A stretch of DNA of 10,386 bases from an uncultured Ruminococcus sp. (GTDB taxonomy: Bacteria > Bacillota > Clostridia > Oscillospirales > CAG-272). Positions within the stretch are counted from its first letter, which is position 1; each line of letters starts with the position of its first letter. Below the pieces are notes generated by a model that saw only the letters and a program-made list of their open reading frames with translations, was not told the DNA's origin and made no database searches. The translations under genes were made by a program, and so were the position numbers. Location: NCBI GenBank assembly GCA_902765885.1, contig CACXBN010000130.1, forward strand, positions 1 through 10,386, written 5' to 3'. Below are positions 1 through 6,523 of this stretch, one piece after another.

Positions 1-791
1 TATTTTAAACCTTCTGGAACTTTGGAGTCCCATGTTTCAGGCATTTTCAGACCCAGGGCATCTGCAATAATGGCAGGAGTGTCACGAATGACCATGTTTT
101 TGATTTCGCCCTTCGGAACATGCTTTCCGGTTGCGGCAAACATAACATATTTTTCATCATCAGTAGAACCACCGTGCCCCTGACCAATTCCGCCATGGTC
201 TGCAGTAACAATAAATAAAGTGTCATCGATTATGCCGGCTCTGGTATAGGCATCGAAAATTTTTCCTATATATCCGTCTTCAGTTGCTATCTGATTCAAA
301 TATATTTCAGAACCGTATACGTGGTTGTGTCCAGCCTCATCAACTTCATCAAACTGAACAAACAGCATCGTAGGTTTGTTTTTAATGACATAATCACAGA
401 TTTTCGGGGTGAGTTGCTCATCTCCGCAGCTCTCTTCATAGACATCGAGATTTGATTCTATTATTCCAAAATTGATTGGAGACCAGTTGCAGAAAGATGC
501 AAGTACGGCATCCGGAATCTGCTCCCTTATGACACGAAATATAGATGGATATTTAGAATTCACATCATAACGCTTCTCAACAACAATTTCATTTGTCAAT
601 CCGTGAAGTTCTGGTTTAACACCCAGAAGCATAGAACCCCAGCACTCTGCACTTATGGTCGGTTCTGCTGTGAGGACCTCGAAGCTCACTGCACCATTTT
701 CGAATATTCTGTCTATGTTCGGTGTGTTTGCTTTACGGAAAAAACTTCCGGCACCATCTACACCTATAAGGGCAACATGTTTGTATTTCAT
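1..791 (-). CDS. Type I phosphodiesterase / alkaline phosphatase superfamily protein, C-terminus cut by window edge
   Basis: 263 complete codons are visible, and the frame is still open at base 1. Seen: metal ligand region GVDG (D12), nucleophile region PTISAECW (44-51) followed by LLGVKPELHG (55-64), the metal-binding D151 and H155 in DEVDEAGH, D198 and H199 in TADHGG, and H206 in GHGG. This is the two-metal hydrolase layout of the nucleotide pyrophosphatase/phosphodiesterase branch, which cleaves phosphate mono- or diesters. The substrate cannot be read from the sequence. No signal peptide is present, so it is probably cytoplasmic. The PETWDSKVP stretch near the edge resembles the end of the catalytic domain, so little may be missing. 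ATG at 791 is chosen because AAGGAGG lies at 799-805, 7 bases upstream. The gene lies 66 bases downstream of the pyruvate:ferredoxin oxidoreductase gene on the same strand and no promoter is obvious between them, so cotranscription is likely. Aligned by eye to nucleotide pyrophosphatases, the nucleophile is Ser (S47) instead of Thr. Confidence 0.88.
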   Translation of the reverse strand, partial: MKYKHVALIGVDGAGSFFRKANTPNIDRIFENGAVSFEVLTAEPTISAECWGSMLLGVKPELHGLTNEIVVEKRYDVNSKYPSIFRVIREQIPDAVLASFCNWSPINFGIIESNLDVYEESCGDEQLTPKICDYVIKNKPTMLFVQFDEVDEAGHNHVYGSEIYLNQIATEDGYIGKIFDAYTRAGIIDDTLFIVTADHGGIGQGHGGSTDDEKYVMFAATGKHVPKGEIKNMVIRDTPAIIADALGLKMPETWDSKVPEGLK

Positions 792-798
792 TATATTT

Positions 799-805
799 CC
801 TCCTT
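799..805 (-). promoter_or_regulatory. Strong Shine-Dalgarno site of the phosphodiesterase gene
   Basis: AAGGAGG on the minus strand, 7 bases upstream of the ATG at 791. It fixes that start codon. Confidence 0.85.
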
Positions 806-809
806 ACAA

Positions 810-838
810 GAATGAGAGCGTGTAAGACGCTCCCATTC
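810..838 (-). other. Intercistronic hairpin between the oxidoreductase and phosphodiesterase genes
   Basis: On the minus strand the arms GAATGGGAGCGT and ACGCTCTCATTC form a 12-bp stem with one G-U pair around a 5-base loop (CTTAC). No T-run follows on the minus strand; the next bases are TTGTAAGGAGG, which contain the ribosome binding site of the downstream gene. It therefore does not look like a classical intrinsic terminator. It could protect the 3' end of the upstream message after processing, or lower expression of the downstream gene. The function is inferred; the inverted repeat is directly visible. Confidence 0.7.
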
Positions 839-857
839 CTTTATTTCAAAATACCGA

Positions 858-3800
858 TTATTCTTCGTAAAGCTTGCTGTAACGAGTAAGACGCTCGTAT
901 TTTGCTTTGGCTGTTTCTTCTGCTTTTGCAAACAGTTTTTCGGCACGTTCAGGATTCGACTGTGCAAGTCTGCTGTATCTGTTTTCATTCTTAATGAAGT
1001 CGATATAGCTTGCTGTCGGTGCTTTGCTGTCAAGAGTAAACGGATTCTTTCCTTCAGCTCTGAGAGCCGGGTTGAATCTGAACATCTGCCAGTAACCTGC
1101 TTCTACTGCCTTCTTCATTTCAAGCTGGCAGTTAGCCATTGTGCCTTTGATTCCGTGCATTTCACAAGGAGCATAACCAATTATGATCGAAGGTCCGTGA
1201 TATGCTTCAGCTTCGGTAAGAGCTTTGAGCAGCTGATTCATATCAGCACCCATAGCTACCTGTGCAACGTATACGTATCCGTAGGACATTGCTATTTCAG
1301 CAAGATTCTTCTTACTGATTGCTTTACCAGCAGCTGCAAACTGAGCAACCTGACCTATATTGGAAGCCTTTGATGCCTGTCCGCCTGTATTGGAGTAAAC
1401 TTCAGTATCAAATACCATGATGTTAACGTCTTCACCAGATGCTATAACATGGTCAAGTCCGCCAAATCCGATATCATATGCCCATCCGTCTCCACCGAAG
1501 ATCCACACTGACTTTTTAGCAAGATAATCTTTCTCAGCGAGAATTTCTTTTGCAAGATCGTTATCAAGTTTGGAAAGGGCACATACGAGTTTTTCAGTAG
1601 CAGGAGTATTGAGCTTACCATCGTCGTATGTATCGATCCATTCCTGAGCAGCTGCCTTGAAATCATCATCGGCACAGTCAGAAATCAAAGCTTTGACTTT
1701 TTCTGCAAGACGGTTACGTATTGTCTTCTGGCCAAGGTAAATACCAAGTCCGTGTTCAGCGTTATCTTCAAAGAGTGAGTTTGCCCAAGCCGGACCCTTA
1801 CCGCTCATATTGTTAACGGTATAAGGTGTGGAAGGAGCAGAGCCGCCCCAAATTGATGAACATCCTGTTGCATTGGAGATATACATGCGTTCACCGAAGA
1901 GCTGAGTAATGAGTCTTGCATATGATGTTTCTGCACATCCTGCGCATGATCCGGAGAACTCAAGCAGAGGCTGTTTGAACTGTGAACCCTTTACGGTTGT
2001 GCTGATAAGTTCAGGTTTTTCGGTTACGTTGTTAACTGCATAATCGAAAGGTGCCTGCTGGTCTTCCTGAGTTGACTGAAGAACCATTTCAAGTGCTTTC
2101 TTATCAGTTCCGTCTTTTTCTGCCTTAGCTGTAACAGGGCATGCCTTTACGCAGAGAGTACATCCCATACAGTCAAGAGGTGAAACAGACATTGTGAATT
2201 TATAATTCGTCTTAATAACGGGCTTTTCTGTGAACTTAGTAGCCTCAGGAGCATTTTTAGCTTCTTCCTCGTTCATTGCAAACGGACGGATAGCTGCATG
2301 AGGACATACAAATGCACAGTTGTTACACTGAATACAATATTCAGGATGCCATTCAGGTACATAAACTGCAACGCCTCTCTTTTCGGAAGCTGCTGCGCCC
2401 TGCGGGAATGTACCGTCTACATAATCCTCAAATGCTGAAACAGGAAGCTTGTCACCGGCCATAGCGGTTACGGGCTCAACTACGGAGTTAACAAACTTGT
2501 TAAGTTCAGCTCTCTTTGATTTGTATTCAGGTTTAGGTGCATCAACACCTGCATTCTTCCATGATTCGGGTACATCTATCTTAACAAATGCATCTGCTCC
2601 AGCATCTATGGCATTATAGTTAAGGTCAACCATTGCCTGGCCTTTTTTGATGTATGACTTATAAGCCATCTTCTTCATGTATTCAATAGCTTCGTCTTTA
2701 GGAAGAATATTTGCAAGTGAGAAGAATGCGGACTGAAGAACAGTATTCTTAACTTTAGCGTTGCCGATTCTCTTTGTTGCAATAGTGGTAGCATCTATAG
2801 TGTAGAAGTTAACATTGTTGTTTGCAATGTAGCTCTTAACTGAAGCAGGGAGGTGTTCATCAAGTTCTTCCTGAGACCAAGCGCAGTCAAGGAGGAATGT
2901 GCCGCCCGGCTTAATGTCGCTAACCATATCATATTTATGTAAGTAAGATGAATTGTGGCATGCAACAAAATCAGCTTTATTGATGTAGTATGAGCTCTTA
3001 ATGGGCTTGTCACCGAATCTGAGGTGAGAAATGGTGATACCGCCGGTCTTCTTTGAGTCATACTGGAAATATGCCTGGATATATTTGTCGGTATGGTCGC
3101 CGATGATCTTTATGGAGTTCTTGTTTGCGCCAACAGTACCGTCGCCGCCAAGTCCCCAGAACTTGCATGAAATTGTTCCTTTAGGAGATGTGTCAGGAGC
3201 GGGTTTCTCTTCAAGAGAACGGCCTGTTACATCGTCTACGATACCAATCGTAAATCCGTTTTTGGGGCATTCTGCATTGAGGTTCTCGTAAACGGCAAAG
3301 ATGGACTGCGGAGGAGTATCCTTTGAACCGAGACCGTAACGTCCGCCAACAACTTTAACATCAGATCTGCCTGTCATGTTAAGAGATGTAACTACGTCAA
3401 GATACAGAGGTTCGCCAAGTGAGCCGGGTTCTTTTGTTCTGTCAAGAACAGCTACCTTTTTACATGTTGCAGGGATAGCTTCAGAAAGTTTTTCAGCAAC
3501 GAAAGGTCTGTAAAGACGAACTTTTACAAGTCCCACCTTCTCGCCTTTAGCCATCATATAATCTATTACTTCTTCAGCAACATCGCATACAGAACCCATT
3601 GCAACGATAACTCTATCTGCATCCGGAGCACCGTAGTAGTTAAAGAGCTTATAGTCTGTACCGATCTTTTCGTTAACTTTATTCATATACTCTTCAACAA
3701 CAGCAGGGAAAGCATCATAATACTTGTTGCAAGCTTCTCTGTGCTGGAAGAATATATCACCGTTCTCAGCAGAACCGCGAAGAACAGGATGTTCCGGATT

Positions 3801-4424
3801 AAGGGCACGGGAACGGAACGCAGCTATTGCGTCTTTGTCAACCATTTCTTTAAGATCTTCATAATCCCATGTTTCTATCTTCTGGATCTCATGAGAAGTT
3901 CTGAAACCGTCAAAGAAGTTCAAAACAGGAACACGTCCTTTGATGGCTGAAAGGTGAGCAACGGCAGCAAGGTCCATTACTTCCTGCGGATTCGATTCAG
4001 CCATCATGGCAAAACCGGTCTGTCTGCATGCATAAACGTCTGAATGGTCTCCAAAAATATTGAGTGCATGAGATGCAACGCATCTTGCAGATACATGGAT
4101 AACGCAGGGAAGAAGTTCACCGGCAATTTTATACATGTTGGGGATCATCAGAAGAAGTCCCTGAGATGCTGTGTAGGTTGTAGTCAAAGCTCCTGCTGCA
4201 AGAGAGCCATGTACTGCTCCAGCTGCGCCAGCTTCAGACTGCATTTCTATAACTTTTACTGTGTCACCCATTATATTCTTCAATCCGCCGGCAGACCATG
4301 TGTCTGTAACGTCAGCCATGACTGAAGAAGGAGTGATCGGGTAGATGGCAGCTACTTCTGTAAACGCATATGATGCATGAGCAGCAGCTGTGTTTCCATC
4401 CATGGAAAGCATTTTACGTGCCAT
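858..4424 (-). CDS. nifJ: Pyruvate:ferredoxin (flavodoxin) oxidoreductase, single-chain
   Basis: 1188 residues; oxidises pyruvate with CoA to acetyl-CoA and CO2 and passes electrons to ferredoxin or flavodoxin in the cytoplasm. Domain order: N-terminal pyruvate-binding domain with YPITPSS (T31) and R114, a transketolase-C-like domain, the central gamma-type domain, a two-[4Fe-4S] ferredoxin domain (C697/C700/C703/C707 and C752/C755/C758/C762), then the thiamine diphosphate domain. The proximal cluster ligands C827, C830, C855 and C1087 are all present. The thiamine motif begins GDGWAYD (D979) and runs to NTGG, with T1007 and V1009 at the expected Mg positions. These spacings match the Desulfovibrio africanus enzyme as I remember it, without its long C-terminal extension. 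An in-frame ATG at 4439 exists, but GGAGG at 4431-4435 lies between it and the ATG at 4424, so the internal one is chosen. All catalytic residues look intact. It has its own promoter and is probably cotranscribed with the downstream phosphodiesterase gene. Confidence 0.98.
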   Translation of the reverse strand: MARKMLSMDGNTAAAHASYAFTEVAAIYPITPSSVMADVTDTWSAGGLKNIMGDTVKVIEMQSEAGAAGAVHGSLAAGALTTTYTASQGLLLMIPNMYKIAGELLPCVIHVSARCVASHALNIFGDHSDVYACRQTGFAMMAESNPQEVMDLAAVAHLSAIKGRVPVLNFFDGFRTSHEIQKIETWDYEDLKEMVDKDAIAAFRSRALNPEHPVLRGSAENGDIFFQHREACNKYYDAFPAVVEEYMNKVNEKIGTDYKLFNYYGAPDADRVIVAMGSVCDVAEEVIDYMMAKGEKVGLVKVRLYRPFVAEKLSEAIPATCKKVAVLDRTKEPGSLGEPLYLDVVTSLNMTGRSDVKVVGGRYGLGSKDTPPQSIFAVYENLNAECPKNGFTIGIVDDVTGRSLEEKPAPDTSPKGTISCKFWGLGGDGTVGANKNSIKIIGDHTDKYIQAYFQYDSKKTGGITISHLRFGDKPIKSSYYINKADFVACHNSSYLHKYDMVSDIKPGGTFLLDCAWSQEELDEHLPASVKSYIANNNVNFYTIDATTIATKRIGNAKVKNTVLQSAFFSLANILPKDEAIEYMKKMAYKSYIKKGQAMVDLNYNAIDAGADAFVKIDVPESWKNAGVDAPKPEYKSKRAELNKFVNSVVEPVTAMAGDKLPVSAFEDYVDGTFPQGAAASEKRGVAVYVPEWHPEYCIQCNNCAFVCPHAAIRPFAMNEEEAKNAPEATKFTEKPVIKTNYKFTMSVSPLDCMGCTLCVKACPVTAKAEKDGTDKKALEMVLQSTQEDQQAPFDYAVNNVTEKPELISTTVKGSQFKQPLLEFSGSCAGCAETSYARLITQLFGERMYISNATGCSSIWGGSAPSTPYTVNNMSGKGPAWANSLFEDNAEHGLGIYLGQKTIRNRLAEKVKALISDCADDDFKAAAQEWIDTYDDGKLNTPATEKLVCALSKLDNDLAKEILAEKDYLAKKSVWIFGGDGWAYDIGFGGLDHVIASGEDVNIMVFDTEVYSNTGGQASKASNIGQVAQFAAAGKAISKKNLAEIAMSYGYVYVAQVAMGADMNQLLKALTEAEAYHGPSIIIGYAPCEMHGIKGTMANCQLEMKKAVEAGYWQMFRFNPALRAEGKNPFTLDSKAPTASYIDFIKNENRYSRLAQSNPERAEKLFAKAEETAKAKYERLTRYSKLYEE

Positions 4425-4430
4425 TTTTAT

Positions 4431-4435
4431 CCTCC
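4431..4435 (-). promoter_or_regulatory. Shine-Dalgarno site deciding the oxidoreductase start
   Basis: GGAGG on the minus strand, 6 bases before the ATG at 4424. It lies inside the longer open frame starting at 4439, which argues against that start. Confidence 0.85.
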
Positions 4436-4471
4436 ACATATTTTTAATGTATTTTTGGACTGATTTATTAT

Positions 4472-4503
4472 CTCCTCTTAAGATTATAATCCAAAAAGAG
4501 GGG
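4472..4503. promoter_or_regulatory. Inverted repeat around the -10 box, possible operator
   Basis: Plus-strand arms CTCCTCTT (4472-4479) and AAGAGGGG (4496-4503) are complementary except for one T-G position, with 16 bases between them. The space contains the TATAAT box of the oxidoreductase promoter. The predicted transcript would start near 4476, so the RNA would not hold both arms. A DNA-level operator fits better than an RNA hairpin. It does not match the Rex consensus I know. The regulator is unknown. Confidence 0.35.
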
Positions 4504-4511
4504 AATGTAAA
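4483..4511 (-). promoter_or_regulatory. Sigma-A type promoter for the pyruvate:ferredoxin oxidoreductase gene
   Basis: On the minus strand, TTTACA (4506-4511) and a perfect TATAAT (4483-4488) are separated by exactly 17 bases. The predicted start near 4476 gives a leader of about 50 bases, too short for a typical riboswitch. The promoter sits in the 100-base gap after typA. Confidence 0.75.
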
Positions 4512-4524
4512 TTGAAAACAGAAA

Positions 4525-6354
4525 TTATTCCTTTTTATTTCTTGCCTGAGCCTTGAGTCTCATTTCTGTATTCAATATTTTTTTCCTGAGTCTGATGGAT
4601 TTCGGAGTTACCTCTATAAGCTCGTCATCAGCAATAAACTCTATTGCCTGCTCAAGAGAGAAAATCTTGGGCGGAACAAGTCTTAATGCTTCATCTGCTC
4701 CTGATGACCTTATTGCCGTAAGGTGTTTTTTCTTACAAACATTTACGGCTATATCTTCTTTCTTCGGGCATTCTCCGACAATCATTCCCTCATACACGGG
4801 TGTCTGTACACCTATGAACATAACTCCTCTGTCCTGTGAGTTGAATAAGCCGTAGGAAGTAGATTCTCCATCTTCGCTGGCTACAAGAGAACCGGTGAAT
4901 CTGGTGGTTACATCTCCCTTATATTCCTGGTATCCGTCAAATATGGAATTGAGAACACCTTCACCGCGTGTATCCGTCATGAATTCGCTTCTGTATCCGA
5001 AAAGACATCTTGCAGGAATTGAATATTCAATCTTCATTCTGTTTCCGTGAATGCCCATTTCAAGAAGCTCACCTTTTCTGGATCCGAGCTTTTCAACAAC
5101 AGCTCCGACATATTCTTCGGGAACATCAATTGTAACTCGTTCCATAGGTTCGCATTTCACGCCGTCTATGGTCTTATATATAACTCTCGGAGTTGAGCAG
5201 CAAATCTCATATCCTTCTCGTCTCATGGTTTCTATAAGGATAGACAAATGCATTTCACCTCTGCCAGACACCTTGAAACAGTCAGTAGTTTCGCCGTCTT
5301 CGACTCTCAGTGAGACATCCTTAAGTGTCTCTCTGTAAAGCCTCTCTCTTATCTGTCTTGAGGTAACGAATTTTCCTTCTCGACCTGCAAACGGACTGTC
5401 ATTCACAGAGAAAGTCATTTCCATCGTGGGTTCGCTAACTTTTACAAATTCAAGAGGAGTAGGGTCAAGCGGAGATGTGATCGTATCTCCTATTGTTATG
5501 TTTTCAGCTCCGCTGAAACATACTATATCACCCATAGCTGCTTCCTGAACAGGTTTTCTGACAAGACCGTCAATAGTATAAAGCGAGACTATTTTTGTTT
5601 TCTTGGCAGGTGCATCGGGAGTATGATAGTTGGTAATCACGACTTCTTCACCCTGGTGAATAACGCCTCTTTCTATTCTGCCTATTCCTATTCTTCCAAC
5701 ATAGTCATTGTAGTCTATGGAAGAAACAAGAAGCTGCAGCGGCGCGTCTATATCACCCTCGGGAGCAGGAATATAATTAATGATTGCATCAAACAGACAA
5801 TCCAGATTCTCCTCAAGGCAGTGAGGATTCAATGATGCACGGCCCGAGCGGCCACTGCAGAAAATGACGGGAGAATCAAGCTGTTCATCTGTTGCATCGA
5901 GTTCGAGAAGTAATTCGAGAATTTCATCAGGCACTTCATCAACTCTCTGGTCAGGTCTGTCGACTTTGTTAACAACCACTATAATCTTGTGACCAAGCTC
6001 CATGGCCTTGCTTAACACGAATCTGGTCTGGGGCATAGGACCTTCAGCGGCATCAACAAGAAGTATGACACCATTAACCATTTTTAAAATTCTTTCTACT
6101 TCGCCACCGAAATCGGCATGCCCTGGGGTATCAACAATGTTTATCTTTATGCCATTTCTTACGACTGAAGTGTTTTTTGCCAGAATCGTGATTCCGCGTT
6201 CTCTTTCCAAATCTCCGGAATCCATTACTCTTTCACGTACTACCTGATTCTCATGGTATGTATCGCACTGTTTGAGCATCTGGTCAACCAAAGTTGTTTT
6301 ACCGTGGTCAACATGAGCAATAATTGCTACATTTCTTAGATCTTCTCTTACCAA
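4525..6354 (-). CDS. typA: Ribosome-associated translational GTPase TypA/BipA
   Basis: 609 residues, the usual family length. Seen: G1 AHVDHGKTT (13-21), switch I region ERERGITIL (50-58), G3 DTPGHADFGGE (75-85) with H79 in the catalytic histidine position, G4 NKVD (129-132), then beta-barrel domain II, EF-G-like domains and the TypA-specific C-terminal domain ending in a basic tail. The family binds the ribosome like EF-G and supports 50S assembly and growth under cold or other stress. The start codon is TTG: upstream in frame there is only a stop (TGA) and no ATG or GTG. The translated N-terminus VREDLRNVAIIAHVDHGKTT matches where homologues begin. The ribosome binding site is poor (GGTG, about 8 bases upstream), so initiation may be weak. 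Its own promoter lies at 6393-6421. No convincing terminator follows, so some readthrough into the oxidoreductase gene is possible. Confidence 0.97.
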   Translation of the reverse strand: MVREDLRNVAIIAHVDHGKTTLVDQMLKQCDTYHENQVVRERVMDSGDLERERGITILAKNTSVVRNGIKINIVDTPGHADFGGEVERILKMVNGVILLVDAAEGPMPQTRFVLSKAMELGHKIIVVVNKVDRPDQRVDEVPDEILELLLELDATDEQLDSPVIFCSGRSGRASLNPHCLEENLDCLFDAIINYIPAPEGDIDAPLQLLVSSIDYNDYVGRIGIGRIERGVIHQGEEVVITNYHTPDAPAKKTKIVSLYTIDGLVRKPVQEAAMGDIVCFSGAENITIGDTITSPLDPTPLEFVKVSEPTMEMTFSVNDSPFAGREGKFVTSRQIRERLYRETLKDVSLRVEDGETTDCFKVSGRGEMHLSILIETMRREGYEICCSTPRVIYKTIDGVKCEPMERVTIDVPEEYVGAVVEKLGSRKGELLEMGIHGNRMKIEYSIPARCLFGYRSEFMTDTRGEGVLNSIFDGYQEYKGDVTTRFTGSLVASEDGESTSYGLFNSQDRGVMFIGVQTPVYEGMIVGECPKKEDIAVNVCKKKHLTAIRSSGADEALRLVPPKIFSLEQAIEFIADDELIEVTPKSIRLRKKILNTEMRLKAQARNKKE

Positions 6355-6392
6355 AATTTTTACACCGTACTTTCTATTTAATCAACCTTCTA

Positions 6393-6421
6393 ATTATAAC
6401 ATAACTTAAACAATCTATCAA
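6393..6421 (-). promoter_or_regulatory. Near-consensus sigma-A promoter for typA
   Basis: On the minus strand, TTGATA (6416-6421), a 17-base spacer and a perfect TATAAT (6393-6398), with an extended -10 TG one base upstream. The predicted start near 6386 leaves a leader of about 30 bases before the TTG codon. The 169-base spacer between typA and the helicase gene otherwise shows only short AT-rich inverted repeats. Confidence 0.8.
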
Positions 6422-6523
6422 TTAATATTTTCACTAATGAAGGGATATTTTTGGCTTTTTCCAAAGAAAAATGTCTTTATATTCTTCGTTTGATAGGGAA
6501 ATCAATTATGCTTGATTCAAAGC

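Noticed and set aside
791..1033. Minus-strand open frame of 80 codons overlapping the 3' end of the oxidoreductase gene
   Set aside because: It is an out-of-frame shadow of the oxidoreductase coding sequence with no ribosome binding site. Its ERLTR similarity is explained by the short repeat noted separately.
4044..4325. Plus-strand open frame with many cysteines opposite the oxidoreductase N-terminus
   Set aside because: The cysteines arise from the reverse complement of common Ala/Thr codons; no ribosome binding site, and the opposite strand is an unambiguous gene.
4425..4439. Upstream ATG at 4439 as the oxidoreductase start
   Set aside because: Using it would place the only good Shine-Dalgarno site inside the coding region; the ATG at 4424 has ideal spacing and matches the family N-terminus.
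6461..6476. TTTTTC/GAAAAA inverted repeat between typA and the helicase gene
   Set aside because: Six weak pairs in homopolymer-rich sequence; expected by chance in an AT-rich spacer.
6500..6517. Inverted repeat AATCAA-6-TTGATT after the helicase stop as a terminator
   Set aside because: The stem is only 6 AT-rich pairs and no T-run follows on the minus strand.
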